NCBI RefSeq assembly: GCF_003014715.1
Contig: NZ_PYAV01000007.1
Span: 165,480 to 229,479 of the forward strand
DNA: 64,000 nt
Source: Salsuginibacillus halophilus
GTDB taxonomy: Bacteria; Bacillota; Bacilli; Bacillales; Marinococcaceae
Direction: 5' to 3'
Shown here piece by piece: positions 26,642 through 35,934 of the stretch (within the stretch, counting starts at the first letter, position 1; each line of letters opens with the position of its first letter). A program made the position numbers and the translations under genes. Under the pieces are notes generated by a model, which worked only from the letters and a program-made list of their open reading frames with translations, did no database searches and was not told where the DNA came from.

Positions 26642-28030
26642 TCAAATGTATTTCCGGTGCAGGCGCCGGCCGTCGTATTGAAAGAGAGTGGGCTTATCGT
26701 TAATAAACGTTTCGATGTGAACCGCCCGGCCCCAGAGTTGAAACAAATAAGGCAGCGTCTTCTCCAACTCCTTCACATCAAGTTCGACCCCTTCATACTC
26801 GTGGCGGATGTAGAGCTCACCTGCTTTCATATAATCCCCATCAGTCACCACCAAGTACGGAAAACCACCATTTGTCCGGCTGCGGATAATCGACTGCCGG
26901 ACATCTTCAGCATCCTTGCTCGTAATCCGGTAATCCCTTCCCTGCTTTTCGTACATAAATAAATCTTCTTGCCGAATCAAATCATCCGTTAAATAATTGC
27001 GCACAAACGATACATCATGATCCATCTCACGCACATCAAAAATCTGCTTCCGGCCTGAATTCGGCACAACCCCAAGCTCTTGCAGATGCTCATCCGGATC
27101 ATTAAACCGCCGCTCAATATCTTCAAACATTTTCAACCCTAAATAGTACGGATTCAGCTGCTGCCGCCCCGGCTGCACAACGCTCGCATTTAACTTCGCA
27201 AACTCAACAGCCTCCCCTTCCGTTAAATCGAGTTCGCGCAAAATCCGGATATGCCAATACGAAGCCCAACCTTCATTCATAATCTTCGTTTCCAGCTGCG
27301 GCCAGAAATAAAGCATCTCCTCCCGCATGAGCGTGATCACATCACGCTGCCAATCCTCAAGCTCCCGACTGTTCTCCTCAATAAAATACAGCAAGTCTTT
27401 CTCCGGTTCAGGCGGGAATTTTTTCGTTGAATTTTGGGCTGCCTCATCCTGCTTTGGATCGCCGAGCTTTAAAAGATCCTCATACGGCTGGGCCTTAGGT
27501 GGTGTTGGAGGTGCACTCTCTTCAGACTCGCTGTTGCGCCATAAACTCGGGTCGACATGTTCTTGAATCGCAAGCACCGCATCGAGAAATGTTTCAACTT
27601 CTCGCTTCCCGTATTGATGCTCATAAGCTGCAATTCTTTCAGAAGCGGCACTCATACTTTCCACCATATCCTGGCGGGTCCGCTGAAAATAGCTATTGTT
27701 TTTGAAAAAATCACTGTGCGCCAAAACGTGGGCAACGATTAATTTGTTTTGAATTAACGTATTGCTGTCGAGCAGAAAAGCGTAGCACGGATTCGAATTA
27801 ATCACGAGCTCATAAATTTTACTTAACCCAAGATCATAATGCAGTTTCATCTTATGGTATTGTTTACCAAAACTCCAGTGACTGTAACGGGTTGGCATAC
27901 CATAAGCGCCAAAGGTATAAATAATATCAGCTGGACACTGTTCGTAACGCATCGGATAAAAGTCAAGACCAAAGCTTTCTGCAACCTCGGTAATCTCAAC
28001 AATTGAACGTTCAAGTTCTCGATCGATCAA
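26642..28030 (-). CDS. spoVR: SpoVR-family spore cortex protein
   Basis: 462 residues, the normal SpoVR length, with conserved segments [51 protein letters not shown] and [10 protein letters not shown]. In B. subtilis it affects spore cortex formation; homologues across bacteria occur with PrkA and YhbH-type proteins. Both partners are in this window (about 17-23 kb away), not in the same operon. TTG start after GGGGGCGG. Confidence 0.93.
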   Translation of the reverse strand: MIDRELERSIVEITEVAESFGLDFYPMRYEQCPADIIYTFGAYGMPTRYSHWSFGKQYHKMKLHYDLGLSKIYELVINSNPCYAFLLDSNTLIQNKLIVAHVLAHSDFFKNNSYFQRTRQDMVESMSAASERIAAYEHQYGKREVETFLDAVLAIQEHVDPSLWRNSESEESAPPTPPKAQPYEDLLKLGDPKQDEAAQNSTKKFPPEPEKDLLYFIEENSRELEDWQRDVITLMREEMLYFWPQLETKIMNEGWASYWHIRILRELDLTEGEAVEFAKLNASVVQPGRQQLNPYYLGLKMFEDIERRFNDPDEHLQELGVVPNSGRKQIFDVREMDHDVSFVRNYLTDDLIRQEDLFMYEKQGRDYRITSKDAEDVRQSIIRSRTNGGFPYLVVTDGDYMKAGELYIRHEYEGVELDVKELEKTLPYLFQLWGRAVHIETFINDKPTLFQYDGRRLHRKYI

Positions 28031-28120
28031 AGCAACCGCCCCCTATTTCCGATTGTTACAATTTATGAGATGATACCTATAATCATGTACGTTACGAAAT
28101 TGCATAAGGGAGAGAGCGCC

Positions 28121-28351
28121 ATGGAGCTGACCCAATGTTTAGCCACCATTTACAAACAGGGACCCGGTGACCTTGTCGAAATCTCGGGTGAGGGGATTTT
28201 GTTTCAAGCCGGTTATGTGTATCCGGCTTTTCGCGATGAAAATGGATTATGGTTAACAACCGATGAGGATAATGAAATGCACGTCATTGCGGAACACCCG
28301 GACGATCCGGCGCTTGATCCGTGGTTTAATCTGCATTTTAAAAAGGTATGA
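28121..28351 (+). CDS. Small acidic protein of unknown function
   Basis: 76 residues with an apparent beta-rich pattern (GDLVEISGEGILFQAGYVYPAF, GLWLTTDEDNEMHVI) ending in WFNLHFKKV. I do not recognise the family. ATG at 28121 after AAGGGAGAG. It lies 39 bases before acyP and is probably cotranscribed with it. Confidence 0.65.
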   Translation: MELTQCLATIYKQGPGDLVEISGEGILFQAGYVYPAFRDENGLWLTTDEDNEMHVIAEHPDDPALDPWFNLHFKKV

Positions 28352-28390
28352 CAACAACGTACATTTTTGAACATTGAGGAGGAAAAAAAC

Positions 28391-28663
28391 ATGATAAAAT
28401 ACGAAGCAGTGGTTCACGGCCGCGTTCAAGGGGTTGGCTTCCGCCAGTTCACTCAGCAGGCGGCCATGCGCCATAACGTGTTCGGCTGGGTGCAAAACGA
28501 AGACGACGGAACGGTGAGACTCGCGGCAGAAGGCACCGCGGGGCAAATGGATGCTTTCTTATCAGAAGTCCGGAAAGGGAGCCCGGTTTCCAAAGTAACT
28601 GAAGTCGATGTGCAAGAAGTCGCTCAAGTTACCCACAACGACAACTTTCGAATTACAAAGTAA
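28391..28663 (+). CDS. acyP: Acylphosphatase
   Basis: 90 residues with the acylphosphatase signature GRVQGVGFRQF (catalytic Arg) and GWVQNEDDGTVRLAAEG (catalytic Asn). It hydrolyses acyl phosphates such as carbamoyl or acetyl phosphate. The start MIKYEAV has GAGGAGG 9-10 bases upstream. Confidence 0.95.
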   Translation: MIKYEAVVHGRVQGVGFRQFTQQAAMRHNVFGWVQNEDDGTVRLAAEGTAGQMDAFLSEVRKGSPVSKVTEVDVQEVAQVTHNDNFRITK

Positions 28664-28665
28664 AT

Positions 28666-28689
28666 AACACCCCGGCGAGCCGGGGTGTT
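28666..28689 (+). terminator. Terminator of acyP
   Basis: A 10-bp perfect stem AACACCCCGG / CCGGGGTGTT with a 4-nt loop, followed by TTCG and T-rich sequence. Confidence 0.85.
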
Positions 28690-28747
28690 TTCGCCTTTTC
28701 ATTATAACAAGGCGTTTATTGAAATTTGGGCGTAGCTTATTGAGGCG

Positions 28748-28847
28748 GACCGCTCGCTTCTCCTGCCTGACCGCTCGCTTCTCCTACGCAACCGCTCGCT
28801 TCTCTCGCCCGACCGCTCGCTTCTTCTGCCCAACCGCTCGCTCAGCG
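28748..28847. repeat. 21-bp tandem array, copy A
   Basis: Four complete 21-bp units and a partial fifth, each beginning RACCGCTCGCTT followed by nine variable bases. It lies between converging genes acyP and the N-acetyltransferase, and the last unit runs over the stop codon of the latter. The same unit and period recur at 47224-47496 and 51530-51592. Confidence 0.9.
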
Positions 28848-29678
28848 TGGGAAAATGTCTACGCCGTTTTGTGCCATATGCTCAACCGCCTGCAAGTAAG
28901 CGGGCGCGAGCTTTTCGCACTTCATCTCGTTCGCGATCACGGCTGCGCCTTCTTCTTTCGAGCGGAGCTCCCGTTCGAGCCGGGCGCCGGCCGAGGTGCG
29001 GATGATAAACCAGCGGTCCTTCAGCAGTAATACTTTGCGCTGCTCGGGCAGTTTCCGCTCGCATCTTAGCTCATTTAAAAATGTAGCTTCAGGGTGAAAC
29101 GAGGCGCGCGCTGCCGGCATTAATTCGGCTTGCTGCTTTGTGTCATACACGGAAAATGTCCACTTCCGCTCCAAAAGTTTACCCTCCTGGGCGCGGATAT
29201 AAGCGTAGCTCCCTAGCTCTCCTGTCGGCAGGAAAAAGACTTTCTCACCGGCAAATGACGGGACATCCGTGCGCCTGCCGGTAAAGGATACCGGCTGAAA
29301 CATCGGGGCGCCGGTGCCGACATCGACGTACCACAACACCCGCGGGTTTTCCGGATCGGTCACAATCAAAGCTGTGTGCCAACCGCCGGGAGAGATCCAT
29401 CCGACAGAAAAGTTAAGCGCTTCGAGCAGCCGGCCGAAATTCATATTTAACGAAAAGCATGTGCCGCCGGCATGGGCTGTCTCATGCGCTTGAAGGAAAG
29501 TTTCAGGGTCGCCAAGCAGCTCATCAGGTTGTTCGTGCGGCGCACGGGTGAGCTTATGGAAATTCTCAAACGGAAACACAGCGAGGTGCGCCCGCATCAG
29601 CTGGCGCAAATACGTCCGTGACGGCTGCTGCAACGTCTGCTGTAAATGATGAAGATACGTCTGCACCCAGCTTTGCAT
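28842..29678 (-). CDS. Arylamine N-acetyltransferase family protein
   Basis: 278 residues of the NAT family. The catalytic triad is visible as C74 in GGTCFSLN, H101 in GGWHTALIV and D119 in WYVDVGTGAP. FPFENFHKL near residue 35 is the family's N-terminal signature. The Cys-His spacing is about ten residues shorter than in the classical enzymes I remember. It transfers acetyl from acetyl-CoA to arylamines or hydrazines. The stop codon lies within the last unit of a 21-bp array. Confidence 0.88.
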   Translation of the reverse strand: MQSWVQTYLHHLQQTLQQPSRTYLRQLMRAHLAVFPFENFHKLTRAPHEQPDELLGDPETFLQAHETAHAGGTCFSLNMNFGRLLEALNFSVGWISPGGWHTALIVTDPENPRVLWYVDVGTGAPMFQPVSFTGRRTDVPSFAGEKVFFLPTGELGSYAYIRAQEGKLLERKWTFSVYDTKQQAELMPAARASFHPEATFLNELRCERKLPEQRKVLLLKDRWFIIRTSAGARLERELRSKEEGAAVIANEMKCEKLAPAYLQAVEHMAQNGVDIFPR

Positions 29679-29714
29679 CGGCTCCCTCCTGTTCGCATCG
29701 TTTAAGCGGCAAGT

Positions 29715-31445
29715 TTATGTTACATACGCATGAATTCGTTCACTTAAATCGCGGTACAAATCGTCTAGCTGCTGTTCCGCCTCGGTCCGTGAATTCCCGA
29801 CCGCGGCACAATACACCTTTAACTTCGGCTCTGTACCGGATGGGCGGAGGCAGAACCAGCCGCCGTTTTCTAAATGGAATTTTAACACATTACTTACCGG
29901 TAATTTTAACGTATGCACCGTACCTGTTGAAAGCTCTGTCATCCGCCCGGTGCTGTAATCTTCCACCGACGTAACCACTTGCCCGCCTGCAATCTCCGGA
30001 TAACTTTCTCGAAACGCTTCCATCACCGCCGCAATCTCCTGCCCCCCATGACGCCCTTCTCGGGTCACAGATAATGTCCGCTCTTTGTGCCAGCCGTACT
30101 GCTCATAAAGCTCCTCCAATTTGTCCAAAAGACTCCTGCCTCGCGCCTTTTCCTCGGCAGCGAGCTCACTTAACAAAAGCAGTGCCTGCAGTGCATCTTT
30201 ATCCCGCACAAACGGCGCTGCCAAATACCCAAACGACTCTTCATAACCAAAGACGAACGACGCATCATCCGCTTGACTGAGCGCTTCAATGTGCGCAGCG
30301 ATAAACTTGAAACCGGTGAGCGTCTTCCACGTATCCACCCCATAAGCTGCTGCGATCTTCTCCCCAAGGTCCGACGTAACAATCGTATTCAACATCACGC
30401 CACCCGTTGACGCCTCTTGCGTGGATAAAGCCGCCTCTAACAACAACGCCCCAGTCTCATTACCGGTTAAGTACACATAGTCATCCGCTTTTTCCGAAAA
30501 AACCGCTGCGCCGACACGATCCGCATCCGGATCCGTTGCAAGCAGCACATCCGCCCCCTGCGCGAACCCTTGTCTTTTCGCATAAGCAAACGCCGCAGGG
30601 TCCTCAGGGTTCGGGGATGTAACCGTTGAAAAGTCAGGGTCCTCCACCATCTGCTCGGTTACGGTTTCCACCGCGTGGAATCCTGAGCGATTGAAAATAT
30701 CCGCTGCTAAGCGGGCCGCCGTCCCGTGCAGGGGCGTAAAAACGACCTTTAACTGCGAACGCTTCGCTTTGGCATCCTCACGATCCGGGAGCAGCTGAAG
30801 CAGGTGACGCATGTACGCTTCATCCATGTCTTTACCCAGCTCATGCCAAAGCCCTTGTGCTTTCATTTCCTCAGGTGCAATCGTTTCAATTTGAAGCTCA
30901 TCTTCAATCCGTTCTACAAAGCCGGTGAGCTGTTCACTTTGTGCCGGCACCAGTTGTCCGCCGTCTTCACCGTACACTTTAAACCCGTTATCTGACGACG
31001 GATTATGGCTCGCCGTCAACATAATCCCGCCGGCAGCGCCTAATTCACGCACCGCAAAAGACAGCTCAGGGGTCGGGCGAATCCCGGTAAATAAATGCAC
31101 TTGAATACCAAGTGCCCCTAAAACTTTCGCGCTTTCAACCACAAAGTTTTCTGATTCATGCCGCGGATCATAAGCAATCACCACACCTTTTTCCTTCGCA
31201 TCCGCTCCGGATTGATGCAGCAGATACGCCCCAAAACCTGAAGCAGCTTTACGCACCGTATACGCATTCATCCGGTTAGGGCCCGGACCCAGCCGGCCCC
31301 GCATCCCGCCGGTGCCAAACGAGAGCGACGTATAAAAGCAGTCTTCAAGCTCCTCTTCAGCAGCTGCTGCTTCAAGCTTTGCTTTCAGCGCCGGGTTTTT
31401 TTCAGCTTCAAGCTCCCATTGTCGATAAGTTTCATACCATGACAT
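29715..31445 (-). CDS. pgcA: Phosphoglucomutase (alpha-D-phosphohexomutase family)
   Basis: 576 residues with the phosphoserine loop TASHNPSSDNGFKVY, metal loop DPDADRVG and sugar-specificity loop GYEESFGYL, plus a C-terminal RPSGTEPKLKVY. This is the PgcA/YhxB type that interconverts glucose 1- and 6-phosphate, feeding UDP-glucose, glycolipid and wall polymer synthesis. It follows glpD as in B. subtilis; a terminator-like hairpin lies between them. Confidence 0.94.
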   Translation of the reverse strand: MSWYETYRQWELEAEKNPALKAKLEAAAAEEELEDCFYTSLSFGTGGMRGRLGPGPNRMNAYTVRKAASGFGAYLLHQSGADAKEKGVVIAYDPRHESENFVVESAKVLGALGIQVHLFTGIRPTPELSFAVRELGAAGGIMLTASHNPSSDNGFKVYGEDGGQLVPAQSEQLTGFVERIEDELQIETIAPEEMKAQGLWHELGKDMDEAYMRHLLQLLPDREDAKAKRSQLKVVFTPLHGTAARLAADIFNRSGFHAVETVTEQMVEDPDFSTVTSPNPEDPAAFAYAKRQGFAQGADVLLATDPDADRVGAAVFSEKADDYVYLTGNETGALLLEAALSTQEASTGGVMLNTIVTSDLGEKIAAAYGVDTWKTLTGFKFIAAHIEALSQADDASFVFGYEESFGYLAAPFVRDKDALQALLLLSELAAEEKARGRSLLDKLEELYEQYGWHKERTLSVTREGRHGGQEIAAVMEAFRESYPEIAGGQVVTSVEDYSTGRMTELSTGTVHTLKLPVSNVLKFHLENGGWFCLRPSGTEPKLKVYCAAVGNSRTEAEQQLDDLYRDLSERIHAYVT

Positions 31446-31489
31446 GTTTTCCCTCCCCCGTTATCAACATCGACACTTAGATTTTAAAA

Positions 31490-31535
31490 AAAGCGCCCGC
31501 ACCCTTCCTTTAGTGGCAGGATGCTGTGACGCTCT
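31490..31535 (-). terminator. Terminator between glpD and pgcA
   Basis: On the minus strand an imperfect stem (GCATCCT / AGGGTGC with outer AGCG / CGCT pairs) is followed by TTTTTTT. It implies that pgcA has its own promoter or relies on read-through. Confidence 0.6.
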
Positions 31536-31562
31536 TACTTCTTTCAATTACACGTACATGTT

Positions 31563-33224
31563 TTAAGCATGCGCAAGTACTGGCTCCGGGGTGCGGAGGT
31601 GCTCAATCTCTGCGCTTAAAGCTTCGTTTTCAGCGGCTAGACGTGCTTCATCCCAGTTTAGGATCTCACCCATGAATGTGAGCAGGCGATCTTGGTTGTT
31701 TAGCACGTACGGCATGTCGAAAAAGAGCCAGCCGGTGCGCCGGTTAAGGATATCAAGTGCTGTTGCTGCGGATTCATGCAGCACACCGTAAGCGAGCTGC
31801 CCGGCAGCGAAGCGGCTTAAGCCATGCTTTTCAGCTGTTTTTTCCCAAGTGATCATTAAATCAAACACGACCGGGGCGTTTGAACCGTAAAACTTGGCAG
31901 TTTCTTCTGCTTCTTCACGGGTTAAGCCAAGCGCTTCGCCTTCGGAAGCTGCTTTTTCAATATAACTTGAAAAGCCGGTCGAACCGTTGACTTCTCCACC
32001 GGAAAGCGGGATGTCCGCCGTCGGGCACGGGGCGTGTATGCCTTTACGCTCGCACAAAAGATCAACTATGCGCTCGGCCATCTTCCGGTAGCCGGTTAAT
32101 TTGCCGCCGGCAATCGAAATCAAGCCGGAGTCAGAGATGAATACTTCATCTTTACGGGAAATTTCTGAGGCACTTTTTCCCTCCTCATGAATGAGGGGAC
32201 GGAGCCCGGCCCAGCTAGATTCTACGTCATCCCGGGTTAACGCTAGTTCCGGAAACATCGCACTTGAGGCTTCAATTAAATATTCAAGATCCTCATCTGT
32301 CATGCGCGGGTTGGCAATATCGCCGTCGTAAACGGTGTCCGTTGTACCGACGTACGTCTTATTGCCGCGCGGAATCGCAAAGACCATACGGCCGTCCGGC
32401 ACATCAAAGTAAACCGCCTGCGACAACGGAAAGCGCTCGCGATCGAACACAACGTGCACACCTTTCGTTAAATGCAAGTATTTCCCTTGTTTAGAGCCGT
32501 CTTTTTCACGAAGCGTATCCACCCACGGGCCGGCCGCGTTGACAATTTCTTTCGCATAAATTTCATACGTTTCACCGGTAATTTGATCACTGACATAGAC
32601 ACCGACAGCTTGCGTTCCATGATAAATAAAGTCGGTGACTTTCGCATGGTTTACCGCATCAGTGCCTAGTTCTTCTGCTTTTTTCATCGTCTCAACCGTG
32701 AGCCGGGCATCATCCGTGCGGTATTCCACATAAATGCCCCCACCTTTTAAGCCGTCCGTTTTTAAGAGCGGCTCTTTTTGCAATGTTTCATCTTTACTTA
32801 ACATGTAGCGGCGCTCATCTTTTTTCACCCCGGCGAGCAGGTCGTATACTTTTAAGCCAAGTGACGTAGACGTCCGGCCGAAAGTACCGCCTTCAATTAA
32901 TGGTAGGAGCATCCACTCCGGCGTTGTAACGTGCGGCGCATTTTCATACACAATCGCTCTTTCTTTTCCAACTTCAGCCACCAGCTTGACTTCCAGCTGC
33001 TTTAAATAGCGCAGGCCGCCGTGGACAAGTTTTGTTGAGCGGCTTGATGTACCGGCACCAAAATCCTGCATATCAATTAAACCTGTCTTTAACCCGCGGG
33101 CTGCAGCATCAAGTGCAATCCCGGCACCAGTAATTCCACCGCCGATCACTAACACATCCTGTTCTGTCGCTGCCATGTCTTCTAGACGTTTCGTTCGTTC
33201 ATTTGCTGGAAATGCTGTCGTCAT
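31563..33224 (-). CDS. glpD: Aerobic glycerol-3-phosphate dehydrogenase
   Basis: 553 residues. N-terminal FAD-binding motif GGGITGAG is followed by GTSSRSTKLVHGGLRYL, FAIPRGNKTYVGTTDT, SSWAGLRPLIHEEG and IAGGKLTGYRKMAE, all typical of GlpD. The membrane-associated flavoenzyme oxidises glycerol 3-phosphate to dihydroxyacetone phosphate and passes electrons to quinone. The start is MTTAF, 11 bases after AAAAGG; two ATGs further upstream overlap the ribosome binding site. Control by GlpP through the leader terminator is expected. Confidence 0.94.
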   Translation of the reverse strand: MTTAFPANERTKRLEDMAATEQDVLVIGGGITGAGIALDAAARGLKTGLIDMQDFGAGTSSRSTKLVHGGLRYLKQLEVKLVAEVGKERAIVYENAPHVTTPEWMLLPLIEGGTFGRTSTSLGLKVYDLLAGVKKDERRYMLSKDETLQKEPLLKTDGLKGGGIYVEYRTDDARLTVETMKKAEELGTDAVNHAKVTDFIYHGTQAVGVYVSDQITGETYEIYAKEIVNAAGPWVDTLREKDGSKQGKYLHLTKGVHVVFDRERFPLSQAVYFDVPDGRMVFAIPRGNKTYVGTTDTVYDGDIANPRMTDEDLEYLIEASSAMFPELALTRDDVESSWAGLRPLIHEEGKSASEISRKDEVFISDSGLISIAGGKLTGYRKMAERIVDLLCERKGIHAPCPTADIPLSGGEVNGSTGFSSYIEKAASEGEALGLTREEAEETAKFYGSNAPVVFDLMITWEKTAEKHGLSRFAAGQLAYGVLHESAATALDILNRRTGWLFFDMPYVLNNQDRLLTFMGEILNWDEARLAAENEALSAEIEHLRTPEPVLAHA

Positions 33225-33254
33225 TGCCATCATCCTTTTCATAAAATTTTACAT

Positions 33255-33309
33255 AAAAAAGACCGCACCAACCGGCACAGCTGTTTCACTGTGCTGGTGA
33301 TGCGGTCTC
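33255..33309 (-). terminator. glpD leader terminator (GlpP-controlled attenuator)
   Basis: A very strong stem-loop (GAGACCGCATCACCAGCACAG pairs with the complementary arm through GCGGTCT) followed by TTTTTTATG, within the transcript leader of glpD and about 30 bases before the gene. In B. subtilis GlpP with glycerol 3-phosphate lets transcription pass an inverted repeat at the same place. Confidence 0.85.
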
Positions 33310-33344
33310 TCATCGACTCCGACCTCGGTTATTAACTTAACTAT

Positions 33345-33373
33345 AGTATAACGCAGTCCGGTCGGATGCGCAA
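33345..33373 (-). promoter_or_regulatory. Sigma-A promoter of glpD
   Basis: TTGCGC, a 17-base spacer and TATACT on the minus strand, just behind the glpP stop codon and upstream of the leader terminator. Confidence 0.75.
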
Positions 33374-33379
33374 GCTAGA

Positions 33380-33922
33380 TTAACGCCACAACTCCATTCG
33401 TGTCGTCGTGACAGCTTGGGCACCGGCTTCTAAGGCCGTATCAACGTCAGACTTCTCACGGATCAAGCCGCCTGCAATGACCGGCTTCTTTGTTTCTTCG
33501 CGCACTTCTTCAATCATTTTCGGGATTACCCCCGGCAGGACTTCAATCGCATCCGGTTCAACTTCTGAAACGAGGCGGTAGCTTGTCTCCAGTGCAAGTG
33601 AATCCAGGAGAAACAATCGCTGTACCGCGAGTAAGTTATGTTTTTTCGCTGTTAAAAGCATCTGCTTTCTAGTGGATATAATTCCATGCGGGCGGATCTG
33701 CTGGCAGAGCATTTGCGCAGCAAACTCATCCCCGGTGAGCCCTTGGACTAAATCGGCGTGAACGAGCAGCTTTTTATGTTTTTCACGGGCCATCTGCGTA
33801 ATACTTTTCAGCTGGGCCACGCGGCTGTTTAACAACACAATGTATTCATAATCGCTTATCATAATTTTTTCAATGTCTTTCATATGACGTGCTGCCGGTA
33901 GTGTCGTTTGCTGATTAAACAT
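33380..33922 (-). CDS. glpP: Glycerol uptake operon antiterminator GlpP
   Basis: 180 residues of the GlpP family, with LLNSRVAQLKSI, LLVHADLVQGL, HGIISTRKQMLLTAKK, LETSYRLVSEVEPDAIEVLPGV and KPVIAGGLIREKSDVDTALEAGA. It is a TIM-barrel protein that binds glycerol 3-phosphate and the glpD leader RNA. Start at MFNQQTT, after AAAGGAGG. Unlike in B. subtilis, glpF and glpK are not between glpP and glpD. Confidence 0.93.
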   Translation of the reverse strand: MFNQQTTLPAARHMKDIEKIMISDYEYIVLLNSRVAQLKSITQMAREKHKKLLVHADLVQGLTGDEFAAQMLCQQIRPHGIISTRKQMLLTAKKHNLLAVQRLFLLDSLALETSYRLVSEVEPDAIEVLPGVIPKMIEEVREETKKPVIAGGLIREKSDVDTALEAGAQAVTTTRMELWR

Positions 33923-34058
33923 GTCTCTCCTCCTTTCTAGGTTAAAATCTTCTGACACTCTTAAGGAATTGTGGTAATATAGAACCAGTTCATTTGCATC
34001 GAGAGTTTAGCATCTACCCATCAATTTTTCTATCTCGATTTTTAAAGGAGGTCCTGCT

Positions 34059-34454
34059 TTGAATATGTCTGAAGCAAAAGTGCTCGTCTGTGATGACTCC
34101 GCATTGATCCGCAAAAAATTCACGGGCATGCTTGAAAATATCGGCTGCGCTCATATTACAGAAGCTGCTAACGGTCAAGAAAGCGTCGAACGCTTTCAAG
34201 AAATCAACCCTCATCTCGTGTTTCTTGATATTGTGATGCCGGAAAAAGACGGTCTTGAAGCACTTGCAGATATGGTGGAACACAACCCGAAAGCACGTGT
34301 GATTATCGTTTCTTCTGCAGGGACACAAACCCACGTGAAACAGGCGCTTGATGCCGGGGCGGTTGATTTTATTCAAAAACCGGCAGATGAAGCTACATTG
34401 AAAAAGATGCTTGATAAAGAATTACAAAAAGCGAGTGAAAGCCCTCATGTTTAG
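34059..34454 (+). CDS. Stand-alone CheY-like response regulator
   Basis: 131 residues, a single receiver domain with DD at 12-13, phospho-acceptor D57 (VFLDIVMP), Ser in VSSAG and Lys in IQKPAD. No output domain. The TTG start is 6 bases after AAAGGAGGTC; an ATG two codons later is less well placed. It overlaps the following CheX-domain gene by 8 bases, which suggests that the two products act together. It is not in a flagellar or chemotaxis operon. Confidence 0.85.
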   Translation: MNMSEAKVLVCDDSALIRKKFTGMLENIGCAHITEAANGQESVERFQEINPHLVFLDIVMPEKDGLEALADMVEHNPKARVIIVSSAGTQTHVKQALDAGAVDFIQKPADEATLKKMLDKELQKASESPHV

Positions 34455-35331
34455 TCAATACTTCGGTCAATACTTGTTGCAGCAAGGTTATATTACGTCA
34501 ACACAGCTGCGCGAAGCTATGGAAATGAAAAAAAATACACACGTTCGACTCGGGGTCATCGCCATTGACCGCGGGGACATGACTGCACTTGATGTAGAAG
34601 ATGTGCATCAAGAGCAGATGCGCCGGGACAAAAAGTTCGGATCACTCGCCGTTGAAAAAGGTTATATTACAAACGACGCGCTCGAAGCGATGCTCAATGC
34701 TCAAAAACAACCGCATTTACTGCTCGGACAGTCTCTAGTCGACGATCATGTTCTTACCCTTCAAGAATACACCGATGTGCTCGATCAATACAAACAAGAA
34801 CACGCGTTGACAGACGAAGAATTTGACGCTTTTCAGCGCGGAGACATTGATTTAATCATTGAGAAAATGGTGTCACTCGGTGCTTTAAAGGATCAAGGCC
34901 TTGCCCATGATTATATTGCGCTGCTCTCCCGCAACTTCATCCGCTTTGTTGAACCGAACCTCCGTATTGAAAACGCAGAAGTGGCTTCAATTGCCGACTG
35001 GACGGTTACACAGAAAATCCACGGTGAAGAGACGCTTTACACAGCACTTTGTGCAGACGAGGCGACGTTCACGCAAATCGCTGCCAAATACGCAGAAGAA
35101 GATATTCATGGTCCGACCGAGCTCGCTCAAGCGGCTGTCGGTGAATTGCTCAATCTTCATAATGGTTTGTTTACAGTGAACATGTCGAACAAAGGTACGG
35201 AGCTTGAAATGGAGCCGCAGCTCGTTCATCACAATCAAGCGCTGGCTCATACGGGTGCAAGTACTGTATTTCACGTGCACCTCCCGTTTGGCTCCTGCCA
35301 AATCGTTTTATCTGAGGAACCGCTGCTGTAA
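34447..35331 (+). CDS. CheX-type phosphatase with N-terminal MshEN/GspE_N-like repeats
   Basis: 294 residues. The N-terminal 115 or so show two to three repeats of the GspE_N/MshEN type (LLQQGYITSTQLREAM; RLGVIAIDRG; FGSLAVEKGYITNDALEAML; LLGQSLVDDHVLT). The C-terminal part (about 170-290) has the CheC/CheX/FliY phosphatase signature: E233, N236 and P257 (ExxN...P). CheX dephosphorylates CheY-type proteins; its partner is presumably the receiver encoded immediately upstream. MshEN domains in other proteins bind cyclic di-GMP, but key residues cannot be confirmed here. Coupled start within the upstream stop. Confidence 0.75.
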   Translation: MFSQYFGQYLLQQGYITSTQLREAMEMKKNTHVRLGVIAIDRGDMTALDVEDVHQEQMRRDKKFGSLAVEKGYITNDALEAMLNAQKQPHLLLGQSLVDDHVLTLQEYTDVLDQYKQEHALTDEEFDAFQRGDIDLIIEKMVSLGALKDQGLAHDYIALLSRNFIRFVEPNLRIENAEVASIADWTVTQKIHGEETLYTALCADEATFTQIAAKYAEEDIHGPTELAQAAVGELLNLHNGLFTVNMSNKGTELEMEPQLVHHNQALAHTGASTVFHVHLPFGSCQIVLSEEPLL

Positions 35332-35347
35332 AGCGAACTGATTCAAC

Positions 35348-35377
35348 AAAAACCGCCCGGGCACCTGTGCGGTTTTT
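35348..35377 (+). terminator. Terminator of the CheY/CheX pair
   Basis: Stem AAAAACCGC / GCGGTTTTT with inner GGGCACCTGT loop, followed by T-rich sequence. Confidence 0.85.
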
Positions 35378-35394
35378 GTTTGTATAAAGCTTCA

Positions 35395-35934
35395 AAAAAG
35401 GCTGTGGCTGACGTCGCACTTCGGCGGACGCTTGCCTCGGGTACGGCCTCAACTTCCTCGGCAGACAACCGCTGCCTGCGGGATTTTCGGCTCGTACTGT
35501 TCCCGTAGGCGTCGCCGCCGATGCTTGTCAGCTTTGCGTTATTTGATGGTTATAAATGATAGAAATTCTTTTGATCAAGCTATATCTAGATAAATCAATT
35601 TCATCATGAGGCTTCATGAACGATCAAGCGAACCATATACTATGGGAATCCTTAATGATCCGTTAACTAACAAGTGACCGAAACGAAAGACGGCGACTCC
35701 CAGAGGATCTAGCGCAGGCTGAAGATCCACTTTTTTGAAGGATCTTCATTCGAAAAAGTTAGCTGAAGCCAAGCCCTCGGGAAAGCGTCCGTCGGTAGTG
35801 AAGGTCACGTTCATGATTCGGTTTTTATTCTCTTCATGCGACAGCACGGATCAAACCGATGTCGCACTTGTGGACAAGCGTCAGCCGAAAAGCAACGTCA
35901 GACCCCGCTTTTCTAAAAAGTTTGTCTACATACT
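35395..35934 (+). repeat. Dispersed palindromic repeat, copy 3
   Basis: Fills most of the space between the CheX gene and the GntP permease gene. The core (35674-35808, 135 bp) runs GTGACC to GGTCAC, with inner stem ACTTTTTTGAA / TTCGAAAAAGT (one G-U) and a 9-nt loop. The left part has the second module (GGGATTTTCGGCTCG, CGTAGGCGTCGCCGCCG). The right end has AAACCGATGTCGCAC, a module also found at the end of copies 4 and 5. No gene seen. Confidence 0.88.

Noticed and set aside
28719..29030. Plus-strand frame starting before array A.
   Set aside because: It is composed of array repeats and the antisense of the N-acetyltransferase gene.
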